Assembly (NCBI RefSeq): GCF_902158555.1
Contig: NZ_CABGGS010000004.1
Coordinates: forward strand, 62,001 to 126,000
Reading direction: 5' to 3'
DNA: 64,000 nucleotides
DNA from: Klebsiella spallanzanii
Lineage (GTDB): Bacteria > Pseudomonadota > Gammaproteobacteria > Enterobacterales > Enterobacteriaceae
The notes beneath the pieces were generated by a model, which ran no database searches, was not told where the DNA came from, and saw only the letters and a program-made list of their open reading frames with translations. Below are positions 52,157 through 62,204 of the stretch, one piece after another; within the stretch, counting starts at the first letter, position 1, and each line of letters starts with the position of its first letter. A program made the translations under genes and the position numbers.

Positions 52157-52936
52157 ATGGCCTACAGCAAGATCCGCCAACCAAAACTATCCGATGTGAT
52201 AGAGCAGCAGCTGGAGTTTTTAATCCTTGAGGGGACGTTGCGCCCTGGTGAAAAACTCCCGCCTGAACGTGAACTGGCAAAACAGTTCGACGTTTCCCGT
52301 CCCTCGCTACGTGAGGCGATTCAACGCCTCGAAGCTAAGGGTTTGTTGCTTCGTCGGCAGGGTGGTGGAACGTTTGTACAAAGCCGCTTATGGCAGAGCT
52401 TCAGCGATCCGCTGGTTGAGCTACTGTCTGACCACCCTGAATCCCAATTTGACCTGCTGGAAACCCGCCACGCGCTTGAAGGCATTGCGGCTTATTACGC
52501 AGCGCTGCGCAGCAACGATGAAGATCGCGAACGCATTCGCGAACTGCATCAGGCCATTGAGCGGGCTCAGCAGTCCGGCGACCTTGACGCCGAATCCGAT
52601 GCCGTCGTCCAGTATCAAATAGCCGTCACCGAAGCGGCGCACAATGTGGTGCTGCTCCATCTACTACGCTGTATGGAGCCGATGCTGGCCCAGAACGTTC
52701 GTCAGAATTTTGAATTGTTGTACGCCCGCCGGGAGATGCTCCCGCAGGTCAGCAATCATCGTACTCGGATTTTCGAGGCGATAATCGCCGGGGAGCCGGA
52801 GCAGGCGCGTGAAGCCTCGCATCGTCACCTGGCGTTCATTGAGGAAATTTTGCTGGATCGTAGTCGTGAGCAGAGCCGTCGTGAACGCTCATTGCGTCGT
52901 TTACAGCAACGAAAAGATGAGAACTCCGGTTCTTAA
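52157..52936 (+). CDS. pdhR: Pyruvate-responsive repressor PdhR
   Basis: A 259-aa GntR/FadR-family repressor of the pyruvate dehydrogenase operon and of respiratory genes. The N-terminal winged helix has [31 protein letters not shown]. The C-terminal FCD domain binds pyruvate through metal-ligand histidines in the RMEP.LAQN and HRHLAF regions. I start at the ATG at 52157 ([13 protein letters not shown]), as in E. coli; the upstream frame starts inside the operator. The C terminus is about five residues longer (RKDENSGS). Confidence 0.96.
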   Translation: MAYSKIRQPKLSDVIEQQLEFLILEGTLRPGEKLPPERELAKQFDVSRPSLREAIQRLEAKGLLLRRQGGGTFVQSRLWQSFSDPLVELLSDHPESQFDLLETRHALEGIAAYYAALRSNDEDRERIRELHQAIERAQQSGDLDAESDAVVQYQIAVTEAAHNVVLLHLLRCMEPMLAQNVRQNFELLYARREMLPQVSNHRTRIFEAIIAGEPEQAREASHRHLAFIEEILLDRSREQSRRERSLRRLQQRKDENSGS

Positions 52937-52969
52937 GCGCCATTTTTAGAGCGCGGCAACTAAACGCAG

Positions 52970-53015
52970 AACCTGTCTTATTGCATTCTCTGACGAGAAT
53001 TCAATGGGACAGGTT
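52970..53015 (+). other. Long RNA hairpin between pdhR and aceE
   Basis: A 46-base imperfect hairpin: outer arms AACCTGTC / GACAGGTT, two U-G pairs, ATTG / CAAT, one mismatch, ATTCTC / GAGAAT and a TGAC loop, about 20 paired positions in all. It ends about 25 bases before the aceE ribosome site (aaggaat) and has no T run, so it is not a standard terminator. It may direct RNA processing or set the aceE:pdhR mRNA ratio. Confidence 0.7.
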
Positions 53016-53055
53016 CCAGATTAATCAACGATTAGATAGATAAGGAATACCCCCC

Positions 53056-55719
53056 ATGTCAGAACGTTTACCCAATGACGTGGATCCGATCGAAACTCGC
53101 GACTGGCTACAAGCGATCGAATCGGTCATCCGTGAAGAAGGTGTTGAGCGCGCTCAGTATCTGATTGACCAACTCCTTTCTGAAGCCCGCAAAGGCGGGG
53201 TGAAAGTGGCTGCTGGCGCATCGACTGGCGGTTACGTAAACACTATTGCCGTTGAAGATGAGCCGGAATACCCGGGTAATCTGGATCTGGAACGCCGTAT
53301 CCGTTCTGCGATCCGCTGGAACGCCATCATGACCGTTCTGCGCGCATCGAAAAAAGATCTCGAACTGGGCGGCCACATGGCTTCCTTCCAGTCTTCCGCA
53401 ACCTTCTACGAAGTGTGCTTTAACCACTTCTTCCGCGCCCGCAACGAGCAGGATGGTGGCGACCTGGTTTACTTCCAGGGCCATATCTCTCCGGGCGTCT
53501 ATGCGCGTGCATTCCTGGAAGGTCGTCTGACTGAAGAGCAGATGAACAACTTCCGTCAGGAAGTTCACGGTAAAGGTCTGTCCTCTTATCCGCACCCGAA
53601 ACTGATGCCGGAATTCTGGCAGTTCCCGACTGTTTCCATGGGTCTGGGCCCGATCGGCGCGATTTATCAGGCTAAATTCCTGAAATATCTGGAGCACCGT
53701 GGTCTGAAAGACACCTCCAAACAAACCGTTTACGCTTTCCTGGGCGACGGTGAGATGGATGAGCCGGAATCCAAAGGCGCGATTACTATCGCCACTCGTG
53801 AGAAACTGGACAACCTGGTCTTCGTTATCAACTGTAACCTGCAGCGTCTTGATGGCCCGGTTACCGGTAATGGCAAAATCATTAACGAACTGGAAGGCAT
53901 CTTTGGCGGTGCTGGCTGGAACGTTATCAAGGTTATCTGGGGCGGTCGTTGGGATGAACTGCTGCGTAAAGACACCAGCGGTAAACTGATCCAGCTGATG
54001 GAAGAAACCGTTGACGGTGACTACCAGACCTTCAAATCCAAAGATGGCGCTTACGTGCGTGAGCACTTCTTCGGTAAATATCCGGAAACCGCAGCGCTGG
54101 TTGCCGACTGGACTGACGAGCAGATCTGGGCCCTGAACCGCGGCGGTCACGATCCGAAGAAAGTCTATGCTGCACTGAAAAAAGCGCAGGAAACCAAAGG
54201 CAAAGCCACCGTAATCCTCGCCCATACCATTAAAGGTTACGGCATGGGTGACACCGCTGAAGGTAAAAACATCGCTCACCAGGTTAAGAAAATGAACATG
54301 GACGGCGTGCGCCACATTCGCGACCGTTTCAATGTGCCTGTCACCGATGAGCAGGTTGAAAACCTGTCTTACCTGACCTTCCCGGAAGGTTCCGAAGAGC
54401 ACACCTATCTGCACGCTCAGCGTCAGAAACTGCACGGCTATCTGCCGAGCCGTCAGACCCACTTCTCTGAGAAGCTGGAGCTGCCGACCCTGGAAGATTT
54501 CGGCCCGCTGCTGGAAGAGCAGAACAAAGAGATCTCTACCACTATCGCGTTCGTTCGTGCCCTGAACGTGATGCTGAAGAACAAATCCATCAAAGACCGC
54601 CTTGTGCCGATCATCGCCGATGAAGCGCGTACCTTTGGTATGGAAGGTCTGTTCCGTCAGATTGGTATTTACAGCCCGAACGGCCAGCAGTACACCCCGC
54701 AGGACCGTGAGCAGGTTGCCTACTATAAAGAAGACGAGAAAGGCCAGATTCTGCAGGAAGGGATCAACGAACTGGGTGCCGGCGCATCCTGGCTGGCTGC
54801 TGCGACCTCTTACAGCACCAACAACCTGCCGATGATCCCGTTCTACATCTACTATTCCATGTTCGGGTTCCAGCGTATCGGCGACCTGTGCTGGCAGGCT
54901 GGCGACCAGCAGGCTCGCGGCTTCCTGATTGGCGGTACTTCCGGTCGTACAACGCTGAACGGCGAAGGTCTGCAGCACGAAGATGGCCACAGCCATATTC
55001 AGTCTCTGACTATCCCGAACTGTATCTCTTACGATCCGTCTTATGCGTACGAAGTTGCGGTCATCATGCATGACGGTCTGGTTCGCATGTACGGTGAAGC
55101 GCAAGAGAACGTTTACTACTACATCACCACGCTGAACGAAAACTACCATATGCCGGCAATGCCTGCAGGTGCTGAGGAAGGTATCCGTAAAGGTATCTAC
55201 AAACTCGAAACCGTTGAGGGTAGCAAAGGTAAAGTTCAGCTGCTGGGCTCCGGCTCTATCCTGCGTCACGTCCGTGAAGCAGCGCAGATTCTGGCGAACG
55301 ACTACGGCGTAGGTTCTGACGTGTATAGCGTCACCTCCTTCACCGAACTGGCGCGCGATGGCCAGGATTGCGAGCGCTGGAACATGCTGCACCCGCTGGA
55401 AACTCCGCGCGTTCCGTACATCGCCCAGGTGATGAACGACGCTCCGGCAGTCGCATCTACTGACTATATGAAACTGTTCGCTGAGCAGGTTCGTACTTAC
55501 GTACCGGCTGATGATTACCGTGTACTGGGTACTGATGGCTTCGGCCGCTCTGACAGCCGTGAAAACCTGCGTCACCACTTCGAAGTTGACGCTTCCTACG
55601 TGGTGGTAGCAGCGCTGGGCGAACTGGCTAAACGTGGCGAAATCGATAAGAAAGTGGTTGCGGAAGCTATCACCAAATTCAACATCGATGCAGATAAAGT
55701 TAACCCGCGTCTGGCGTAA
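53056..55719 (+). CDS. aceE: Pyruvate dehydrogenase E1 component (homodimeric)
   Basis: An 887-aa thiamine-diphosphate decarboxylase that feeds acetyl units to AceF. It is the single-chain E1 typical of enterics. The TPP motif runs from [10 protein letters not shown] to [15 protein letters not shown]. Conserved [15 protein letters not shown] and the C-terminal domain with [16 protein letters not shown] are present. Same length as E. coli AceE. It is transcribed from the pdhR promoter, and probably also from one closer by, and is 14 bases upstream of aceF. Confidence 0.98.
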   Translation: MSERLPNDVDPIETRDWLQAIESVIREEGVERAQYLIDQLLSEARKGGVKVAAGASTGGYVNTIAVEDEPEYPGNLDLERRIRSAIRWNAIMTVLRASKKDLELGGHMASFQSSATFYEVCFNHFFRARNEQDGGDLVYFQGHISPGVYARAFLEGRLTEEQMNNFRQEVHGKGLSSYPHPKLMPEFWQFPTVSMGLGPIGAIYQAKFLKYLEHRGLKDTSKQTVYAFLGDGEMDEPESKGAITIATREKLDNLVFVINCNLQRLDGPVTGNGKIINELEGIFGGAGWNVIKVIWGGRWDELLRKDTSGKLIQLMEETVDGDYQTFKSKDGAYVREHFFGKYPETAALVADWTDEQIWALNRGGHDPKKVYAALKKAQETKGKATVILAHTIKGYGMGDTAEGKNIAHQVKKMNMDGVRHIRDRFNVPVTDEQVENLSYLTFPEGSEEHTYLHAQRQKLHGYLPSRQTHFSEKLELPTLEDFGPLLEEQNKEISTTIAFVRALNVMLKNKSIKDRLVPIIADEARTFGMEGLFRQIGIYSPNGQQYTPQDREQVAYYKEDEKGQILQEGINELGAGASWLAAATSYSTNNLPMIPFYIYYSMFGFQRIGDLCWQAGDQQARGFLIGGTSGRTTLNGEGLQHEDGHSHIQSLTIPNCISYDPSYAYEVAVIMHDGLVRMYGEAQENVYYYITTLNENYHMPAMPAGAEEGIRKGIYKLETVEGSKGKVQLLGSGSILRHVREAAQILANDYGVGSDVYSVTSFTELARDGQDCERWNMLHPLETPRVPYIAQVMNDAPAVASTDYMKLFAEQVRTYVPADDYRVLGTDGFGRSDSRENLRHHFEVDASYVVVAALGELAKRGEIDKKVVAEAITKFNIDADKVNPRLA

Positions 55720-55733
55720 GAGGTAAAAGAATA

Positions 55734-57617
55734 ATGGCTATCGAAATCAAAGTACCGGACATCGGGGCTGATGAAGTTGAAATCACCGAGATTCTGGTCA
55801 AAGTGGGCGACAAAGTTGAAGCTGAACAGTCGCTGATCACCGTAGAAGGCGACAAAGCCTCTATGGAAGTCCCGTCTCCTCAGGCTGGCGTTGTTAAAGA
55901 GATTAAAGTCTCTGTTGGCGACAAGACCGAGACCGGTAAACTGATCATGATTTTCGATTCCGCCGATGGTGCAGCAGCCGCTGCACCTGCGCAGGAAGAG
56001 AAGAAAGAAGCCGCTCCGGCCGCCGCAGCACCTGCAGCCGCGAGCGCGAAAGAAGTTTACGTACCGGATATCGGCGGTGATGAAGTTGAAGTCACTGAGA
56101 TTATGGTTAAAGTGGGCGACACCATCGCGGCAGAGCAATCTCTGATCACCGTAGAGGGCGACAAAGCCTCTATGGAAGTGCCGGCTCCGTTCGCGGGAAC
56201 CGTGAAAGAGATTAAAATCAGCACCGGCGACAAAGTCTCTACCGGTTCTCTGATCATGATCTTCGAAGTGGCGGGTGCTGCACCTGCTGCGGCTCCGGCT
56301 CAAGCAGCAGCTCCGGCTGCGGCGGCACCGGCAGCTTCCGGTTCTAAAGAAGTTCACGTACCGGATATTGGCGGCGACGAAGTTGAAGTGACCGAAGTGA
56401 TGGTGAAAGTGGGCGATAAAATTGCCGCTGAGCAGTCACTGATCACCGTTGAAGGCGACAAAGCTTCGATGGAAGTTCCGGCACCGTTTGCAGGTACCGT
56501 AAAAGAGATCAAAATCAACACTGGCGACAAAGTGTCTACCGGCTCCCTGATTATGGTCTTCGAAGTGGAAGGCGCAGCGCCTGCCGCGGCTCCGGCTGCC
56601 GCTCCTGCCCCTGCTGCACCAGCTCAGGCCGCTAAACCGGCTGCGGCCCCTGCTGCAAAAGCGGAAGGCAAATCTGAGTTTGCTGAAAACGACGCTTACG
56701 TTCACGCGACTCCGTTGATTCGTCGCCTGGCGCGCGAATTCGGCGTTAACCTGGCGAAAGTGAAGGGTTCGGGTCGCAAAGGCCGTATCCTGCGCGAAGA
56801 CGTTCAGGCTTACGTGAAAGAAGCGGTTAAACGCGCTGAAGCAGCACCTGCGGCTGCCGCCGGTGGCGGTATCCCAGGCATGCTGCCGTGGCCGAAAGTG
56901 GACTTCAGCAAGTTTGGCGAAGTTGAAGAAGTTGAACTGGGCCGCATTCAGAAAATCTCTGGTGCTAACCTGAGCCGTAACTGGGTGATGATCCCGCACG
57001 TTACGCACTTCGATAAAACTGATATCACCGATCTGGAAGCGTTCCGTAAACAGCAGAACGCCGAAGCTGAGAAGCGCAAACTGGATGTGAAATTCACCCC
57101 GGTTGTCTTCATCATGAAAGCCGTTGCCGCTGCGCTTGAGCAGATGCCGCGCTTCAACAGCTCGCTGTCTGAAGACGCACAGCGTCTGACGCTGAAGAAA
57201 TACATCAACATCGGTGTCGCGGTTGATACGCCAAATGGTCTGGTGGTTCCGGTCTTTAAAGATGTGAACAAGAAGAGCATTACCGAGCTGTCTCGTGAAC
57301 TGACCGTGATCTCCAAGAAAGCGCGTGATGGTAAGCTGACGGCTGGCGAAATGCAGGGCGGTTGCTTCACTATCTCCAGCATCGGCGGCCTGGGTACCAC
57401 CCATTTCGCACCGATTGTGAACGCGCCGGAAGTGGCCATCCTCGGGGTGTCTAAATCCGCGATGGAGCCGGTGTGGAATGGTAAAGAGTTTGTTCCGCGT
57501 CTGATGATGCCTATCTCTCTGTCCTTCGACCACCGCGTTATCGATGGTGCTGATGGTGCGCGCTTCATTACCATCATCAACAACATGTTGAGCGATATTC
57601 GCCGCCTGGTGATGTAA
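55734..57617 (+). CDS. aceF: Dihydrolipoamide acetyltransferase (pyruvate dehydrogenase E2)
   Basis: A 627-aa core of the pyruvate dehydrogenase complex. Three N-terminal lipoyl domains each carry [10 protein letters not shown] with lipoyl lysines at 41, 144 and 243. They are joined by Ala/Pro-rich flexible linkers. A peripheral-subunit binding domain ([16 protein letters not shown] to GRILREDV) and the catalytic domain ending [13 protein letters not shown] (His600, Asp604) follow. It is three residues shorter than in E. coli because of linker differences. The three lipoyl repeats are highly similar at the DNA level. Confidence 0.97.
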   Translation: MAIEIKVPDIGADEVEITEILVKVGDKVEAEQSLITVEGDKASMEVPSPQAGVVKEIKVSVGDKTETGKLIMIFDSADGAAAAAPAQEEKKEAAPAAAAPAAASAKEVYVPDIGGDEVEVTEIMVKVGDTIAAEQSLITVEGDKASMEVPAPFAGTVKEIKISTGDKVSTGSLIMIFEVAGAAPAAAPAQAAAPAAAAPAASGSKEVHVPDIGGDEVEVTEVMVKVGDKIAAEQSLITVEGDKASMEVPAPFAGTVKEIKINTGDKVSTGSLIMVFEVEGAAPAAAPAAAPAPAAPAQAAKPAAAPAAKAEGKSEFAENDAYVHATPLIRRLAREFGVNLAKVKGSGRKGRILREDVQAYVKEAVKRAEAAPAAAAGGGIPGMLPWPKVDFSKFGEVEEVELGRIQKISGANLSRNWVMIPHVTHFDKTDITDLEAFRKQQNAEAEKRKLDVKFTPVVFIMKAVAAALEQMPRFNSSLSEDAQRLTLKKYINIGVAVDTPNGLVVPVFKDVNKKSITELSRELTVISKKARDGKLTAGEMQGGCFTISSIGGLGTTHFAPIVNAPEVAILGVSKSAMEPVWNGKEFVPRLMMPISLSFDHRVIDGADGARFITIINNMLSDIRRLVM

Positions 57618-57620
57618 GTA

Positions 57621-57648
57621 AAAAGCCGGCCTGACGGCCGGCTTTTTT
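57621..57648 (+). terminator. aceF terminator
   Basis: An 8-bp GC stem (AGCCGGCC / GGCCGGCT) with loop TGAC is flanked by A and T runs and ends in six T, right after the aceF stop. It separates aceEF from lpd, which has its own promoter, and probably lets some transcripts through. Confidence 0.9.
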
Positions 57649-57717
57649 CTGGTAATCTCTTCTGCGTTTTGAAGTTACCAGCAATAAAGGACAAAATCGT
57701 TTGCCGTTTGTTGTTTC

Positions 57718-57742
57718 AAAATTGTTAACAATTTTGTAAAAT
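57718..57742 (+). promoter_or_regulatory. lpd promoter region with 18-base palindrome
   Basis: AAAATTGTTAACAATTTT (57718-57735) is a perfect palindrome, followed by TAAAAT (57737-57742) as a probable -10 box, 83 bases before the lpd ATG. The GTTAACAA core resembles ArcA half-sites (GTTAA), and lpd is ArcA-repressed in E. coli. The exact -35 is unclear. Confidence 0.6.
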
Positions 57743-57824
57743 GCTCGCGGATAGAACGTCCCGGTGGACATGGGCGTAAAAACAATAGCGTCAGACCCGC
57801 CGGATACAAATTACAGAGGTCATG

Positions 57825-59249
57825 ATGAGTACTGAAATCAAAACTCAGGTCGTGGTACTTGGGGCAGGCCCCGCAGGTTATTCTGCTGCCTTCCGTTGCG
57901 CTGACTTAGGTCTGGAAACCGTTATCGTCGAACGTTACAGCACCCTGGGCGGTGTTTGCCTGAACGTCGGCTGTATCCCTTCTAAAGCACTGCTGCACGT
58001 TGCAAAAGTTATCGAAGAAGCGAAAGCGCTGGCCGAACACGGCATCGTTTTCGGTGAGCCGAAAACTGACATTGACAAGATCCGCACCTGGAAAGAAAAA
58101 GTCATCAATCAGCTGACCGGTGGTCTGGCTGGCATGGCCAAAGGGCGTAAAGTGAAGGTGGTTAACGGTCTGGGTAAATTTACCGGCGCTAACACTCTGG
58201 AAGTTGAAGGCGAGAACGGCAAAACCGTGATCAACTTCGACAACGCTATCATCGCGGCGGGTTCCCGTCCGATCGAACTGCCGTTCATTCCGCATGAAGA
58301 TCCGCGCGTATGGGATTCCACCGATGCGCTGGAGCTGAAAACCGTACCAAAACGTCTGCTGGTAATGGGCGGCGGTATCATCGGTCTGGAAATGGGTACC
58401 GTATACCATGCGCTGGGTTCAGAGATTGACGTGGTTGAAATGTTCGACCAGGTTATCCCGGCTGCTGACAAAGATGTAGTGAAAGTCTTCACCAAGCGCA
58501 TCAGCAAGAAATTCAATCTGATGCTGGAAACTAAAGTGACCGCCGTTGAAGCGAAAGAAGACGGTATCTACGTTTCCATGGAAGGCAAAAAAGCGCCTGC
58601 CGAAGCGCAGCGCTACGACGCAGTGCTGGTGGCTATCGGTCGCGTGCCGAACGGTAAAAACCTCGATGCTGGTCAAGCTGGCGTTGAAGTGGACGAGCGT
58701 GGCTTCATCCGCGTTGACAAACAGCTGCGCACCAACGTTCCGCACATCTTTGCTATCGGCGATATCGTCGGTCAGCCGATGCTGGCGCACAAAGGCGTTC
58801 ACGAAGGCCACGTTGCCGCTGAAGTTATTGCCGGCATGAAGCACTACTTCGACCCGAAAGTGATTCCGTCCATCGCGTACACCGAGCCGGAAGTTGCTTG
58901 GGTTGGCCTGACTGAGAAAGAAGCGAAAGAGAAAGGCATCAGCTATGAAACCGCCACCTTCCCGTGGGCTGCTTCTGGCCGTGCTATCGCTTCCGACTGC
59001 GCTGATGGTATGACCAAACTGATTTTCGACAAAGAATCTCACCGCGTAATCGGCGGGGCGATTGTCGGTACCAACGGCGGCGAGCTGCTGGGTGAAATCG
59101 GTCTGGCGATCGAAATGGGCTGCGATGCTGAAGACATCGCGCTGACCATCCACGCTCACCCGACTCTGCATGAGTCCGTTGGCCTGGCGGCAGAAGTCTT
59201 CGAAGGTAGCATCACCGACCTGCCGAACGCGAAAGCGAAGAAAAAGTAA
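57825..59249 (+). CDS. lpd: Dihydrolipoamide dehydrogenase (E3)
   Basis: A 474-aa flavoprotein that reoxidises the lipoyl groups of the pyruvate and 2-oxoglutarate dehydrogenases and of the glycine cleavage system. It has an FAD fold (VVVLGAGPAGYSAA), redox disulphide Cys45/Cys50 (GGVCLNVGCIPSK), an NAD fold (VMGGGIIGLEMG) and the active-site base HAHPTLHESVG near the C terminus. I use the ATG at 57825, 5 bases after GAGG; the ATG at 57822 is too close. Confidence 0.98.
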   Translation: MSTEIKTQVVVLGAGPAGYSAAFRCADLGLETVIVERYSTLGGVCLNVGCIPSKALLHVAKVIEEAKALAEHGIVFGEPKTDIDKIRTWKEKVINQLTGGLAGMAKGRKVKVVNGLGKFTGANTLEVEGENGKTVINFDNAIIAAGSRPIELPFIPHEDPRVWDSTDALELKTVPKRLLVMGGGIIGLEMGTVYHALGSEIDVVEMFDQVIPAADKDVVKVFTKRISKKFNLMLETKVTAVEAKEDGIYVSMEGKKAPAEAQRYDAVLVAIGRVPNGKNLDAGQAGVEVDERGFIRVDKQLRTNVPHIFAIGDIVGQPMLAHKGVHEGHVAAEVIAGMKHYFDPKVIPSIAYTEPEVAWVGLTEKEAKEKGISYETATFPWAASGRAIASDCADGMTKLIFDKESHRVIGGAIVGTNGGELLGEIGLAIEMGCDAEDIALTIHAHPTLHESVGLAAEVFEGSITDLPNAKAKKK

Positions 59250-59273
59250 GTTTTTCTTTCAGGCAAAATCGAT

Positions 59274-59299
59274 AAGCGGCTCTGTGAGCCGCTTTTTTT
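59274..59299 (+). terminator. lpd terminator
   Basis: A perfect 9-bp stem AAGCGGCTC / GAGCCGCTT with a 3-base loop is followed by T residues, 25 bases past the lpd stop. Confidence 0.92.
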
Positions 59300-59411
59300 A
59301 TGGTTGATGTTTACAACTGTGTCGCTGTTAATAAAATTGCATGCCTTATTAATACTTTAAAAATAATCACCATGTAAACTTATAGGTAGTTAACTATATG
59401 CGAGGTGTGTG

Positions 59412-59696
59412 ATGAAAAGATTATTAACGACGACGCTGCTGGCTGCGACTTTGGTTTCTGGTATGGCCTGCGCTGCTGATGCCTCCATTCCCTGGGCTGA
59501 TAACAGCGGCGGTACCGAAAGCACCCATATTGCGGCAATGGGCCAGGATCTGAATATGCAGCATCAGCAGGTTACGAAGACCAGCGAAGGGGTGTGGGCG
59601 GCGAATTCCGGTAGCATCAGCTCCGATGAAGCGGCGTTGACCAGTTCTAAACCGGCTTTTGCGGGCGATCCGTCGCTGATGCCTCATCAGGGCTAA
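59412..59696 (+). CDS. Small exported protein of unknown function
   Basis: A 94-aa protein that I do not recognise. The first 22 residues form a clear Sec signal peptide: MKRLL, then TTTLLAATLVSGMACA, with an Ala-X-Ala cleavage site before ADASIPW. The mature part is about 70 aa, hydrophilic, rich in Ser, Thr, Ala and Gln, with no cysteine, no charge clusters and no repeats. I start at the ATG at 59412, which has GAGG 6 bases upstream; a GTG precedes it in frame. An AT-rich promoter-like stretch lies before it. E. coli has no counterpart here that I know of. It sits beside two other exported proteins of unknown function. Confidence 0.75.
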   Translation: MKRLLTTTLLAATLVSGMACAADASIPWADNSGGTESTHIAAMGQDLNMQHQQVTKTSEGVWAANSGSISSDEAALTSSKPAFAGDPSLMPHQG

Positions 59697-59749
59697 ATTG
59701 AAGTGGTGATACTGCCCGGCGGCGCAATCGCGAGCGCACCGGGCATTTT

Positions 59750-60550
59750 TTATTGATTGATGGCCTGCCAGTTTGAATCAGGCGAAAACTGAGAAATTAC
59801 CTGCGCCTTGCTCTGCGTCTCATCACCTAAATTAGCCTGATAAACCTCATCATTTTGGTTGATCATAAAGCTCATGATGCCGGTTTTCCCCCATTCAACG
59901 GGCCACGCCAGCAGAGCAACGCCCTGACTCTCGCCATCTTTAATAATACGAAAACGATAGCCGTGATAGCCCTCTCCGGGTTCTGCCGGGCTAAAGGCTG
60001 GCCCTAATGGACTGGGTGCTTCTCCCGGAGCAACGGGCCAGTAGAGGCCATCTTTCTTACCATCGCTGCTGATGATTTTTTGCGCCCAGGCGTGGTTTAA
60101 CTGATAAAAGTCTTGCTGGGCGTCGACGTAAGCATGCATCGCCTGAATAGCTGAGAGTTCATTGCGACCGATCGCGCGGGTGAGGATCTCATCTTCAGCC
60201 GCGGCCATATCAAAACGCCAGTCGTTGTTATCCTTGATGATGGGAATCGGTAACCGCCACCCTTCCTGGCCCACCTCCAGCCAGGCGTTATTCTCTTGCT
60301 GAACGATGCGATGCCCGATCTTCCAGTCGCGCTGAAAGCGTTCGACCGCGTCCGGGTCAATGCCATCCGGTGGTAAAAACTGCGACCAGTTATCGCCGAG
60401 CAGCGTATCCAGCGCTGATTCATCGTGATGGTTGATGGCCTCCGCCAGCGCGCCAGCGGCCTGTTCCGGTGTAGAAAACTGTTGCTGCGCCAGCGTCATG
60501 ATCGGGGATATCGCCAGCGCCAGCAGCGTTATTTTTAAAAGTTTTTTCAT
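59750..60550 (-). CDS. DUF2950-family exported protein
   Basis: A 266-aa protein with an N-terminal signal peptide (KKLLKITLLALAISPIMTLAQ, cleaved after residue 20 or so) and a DUF2950-type body. Recognisable parts are FSTPEQAAGALAEAI, EDEILTRAIGRNELSAI, KKDGLYWP and GYHGYRFRIIKDG. The function is unknown. I start at the ATG at 60550, which has GAGGA 8 bases upstream overlapping the yacH stop, so it is coupled to yacH. DUF2950 and DUF3300 (YacH) genes are commonly adjacent, which suggests that they act together at the envelope. Confidence 0.85.
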   Translation of the reverse strand: MKKLLKITLLALAISPIMTLAQQQFSTPEQAAGALAEAINHHDESALDTLLGDNWSQFLPPDGIDPDAVERFQRDWKIGHRIVQQENNAWLEVGQEGWRLPIPIIKDNNDWRFDMAAAEDEILTRAIGRNELSAIQAMHAYVDAQQDFYQLNHAWAQKIISSDGKKDGLYWPVAPGEAPSPLGPAFSPAEPGEGYHGYRFRIIKDGESQGVALLAWPVEWGKTGIMSFMINQNDEVYQANLGDETQSKAQVISQFSPDSNWQAINQ

Positions 60551-60560
60551 CTGATTATCC

Positions 60561-62204
60561 TCAGCGGCGACGCAGTTCACGGTGTTCAGAAAGATGTTCT
60601 CTGGCTGCGCCACGCTGCTCGCTATTTAAGCCCGATATATGACGACTCTCTAACCCTCGCTCCTGCTGTGACTGCCATGAGGGGGCGCGACTATCGTTAC
60701 CGCTCAGGGCGTTGGCGCGGAGGTTATTTAACTTCTGCTGGCTCTGTTCAGGCGCTGCTGTCTGAAACTGCTCGCGGCGTTGCTGCTGTTGCGCCGAGGG
60801 ATGCTGAATCTGCGTTTTAACCGTTTCCCTGTGCTGCTGTTGTTGGGCTGTTGGATGTTGAAGCTGGTTTTTTACCGCGTCATGGCGCTGTTGTTGAGTC
60901 GCGTTATTTTTTACCGTCGGAGTTGAGTCATAGCCGCGGTAGTTATTGCGCTGGGCTACCTGGTGCAGTTGCTGGGATGCTGCCTGGCGCTGGGCATCGC
61001 GGGAAGGCGCATGCGCAGGTGGATTACCTGCTGTTGTTGCAGACCCGGTTCGTTGTTGCAGTTGCGTCATCGCTGCCTGACGTTGCGCATTACGGTCGAC
61101 CGGCTGATGTTGGGTCGCGCTTAGCCCGCCGGGAACATTGGTCTGATGGAACTGCTGTGCGGTGTTATTGTTCGGGTACGGAATATTGCCGCGCCAGGCC
61201 GGGTTATGCTGCCAGTTGGTGTGATTTCCCGGCAGGTTTTGGCCCGTTATATGATTGAAATTGTTTACATTGATATTAATGTTATCGCCGTTATGCGAGT
61301 AGCCGCCGTGATGATCATCATCGTGGTGGTGATCGTCATCGTCATGATGGTGATCGTCATCATCCCAATCGATGCTGCTAAACAACGCGTAAGTTGTGGC
61401 AACGCCGAGACTATAGCCAAAGCCTTTGACGAAACTATCGGCGAACTGCTCTCCGGGAGGCGGTGGTAAATAGACGGGTGGATACGCAGTGTCAGGCCAG
61501 GTGCCATAAACAACAGAGGGGTTGTAATTGGGAACATAGACAACTTGAGGGTCGGCAGATTCAATTTTTATTACCGTCGGATCCGGTGGAGCCGTCGAAA
61601 CGACCGTTACCCCATTCTTAGTTTGGGCGTGCGGTGGAGGCACATTTTTCAGGCTGGTACTGACCTTCTGCTGCGGTGTCGATTTCAACGTTCCGGTCTG
61701 CTGCGCGATGGCGCGCAGGCGCTGTACCGAGTCCATTACATCCTGCGGCTGGGCAAGAAACGCGTTACCCAGACTTTCTACCCATGGCGGATTTTCTCCC
61801 ATCATCGCTAACAGCGAAGGGAAGGCGACCAGAGATTTTACGCTGGGATCCCAGGGCTGGTTTGCCACCGTCTGTACCGCCGCATCCCCTTTCATGGAGG
61901 GGTGATCCTGCGACCACTGCACCGCCTGGATAACGTTGTTCGGGTAAGTGGAGGCCATCAGCACCTGTGACAGCAGATTGTCTGGATAGAGCGCGATTGG
62001 CGCGACCCACTGGTCAATTTGCGCCGGAGTATAGGTCGTGGTGACCGGCTGAGCGGCAGCTTGTTCTGGTGTGGTCTGCGCAACGGCAGGGGGCTCGGGG
62101 ACGGTTTGCGGCTCCCGACTTTTAACATAAAGCGTACCAGCAGCGGCTAATAACCCGGCGCTGCAAAGCAGTGCGAGCACATGGGGTTTGAAAGGCAGTG
62201 TCAT
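60561..62204 (-). CDS. yacH: DUF3300-family envelope protein YacH
   Basis: A 547-aa protein homologous to E. coli YacH. An N-terminal membrane segment (HVLALLCSAGLLAAAGTLYV) anchors or exports it. The DUF3300 domain (about residues 58-245) contains WVAPIALYPDNLLSQVLMASTYP and VVYVPNYNPSVVYG. It is followed by an Asp/His-rich stretch at 280-299 that could bind metal. A Gln/Arg-rich C-terminal half has degenerate repeats (AQQQQHRE and similar). I start at the ATG at 62204, with GGGAG 5 bases upstream. The function is unknown. It is divergent from acnB. Confidence 0.88.
   Translation of the reverse strand: MTLPFKPHVLALLCSAGLLAAAGTLYVKSREPQTVPEPPAVAQTTPEQAAAQPVTTTYTPAQIDQWVAPIALYPDNLLSQVLMASTYPNNVIQAVQWSQDHPSMKGDAAVQTVANQPWDPSVKSLVAFPSLLAMMGENPPWVESLGNAFLAQPQDVMDSVQRLRAIAQQTGTLKSTPQQKVSTSLKNVPPPHAQTKNGVTVVSTAPPDPTVIKIESADPQVVYVPNYNPSVVYGTWPDTAYPPVYLPPPPGEQFADSFVKGFGYSLGVATTYALFSSIDWDDDDHHHDDDDHHHDDDHHGGYSHNGDNININVNNFNHITGQNLPGNHTNWQHNPAWRGNIPYPNNNTAQQFHQTNVPGGLSATQHQPVDRNAQRQAAMTQLQQRTGSATTAGNPPAHAPSRDAQRQAASQQLHQVAQRNNYRGYDSTPTVKNNATQQQRHDAVKNQLQHPTAQQQQHRETVKTQIQHPSAQQQQRREQFQTAAPEQSQQKLNNLRANALSGNDSRAPSWQSQQERGLESRHISGLNSEQRGAAREHLSEHRELRRR

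Noticed and set aside
53107-55578. Very long open frame on the minus strand opposite aceE (over 800 codons)
   Set aside because: It mirrors the strong codon bias of aceE (few stop codons arise opposite highly expressed genes). It has no ribosome site, no domain and a low-complexity composition, while aceE on the other strand is certain.
55740-56570. Tandem DNA repeats in the first half of aceF
   Set aside because: They are the three lipoyl domains of the E2 protein, a known architecture, and not an independent repeat element.
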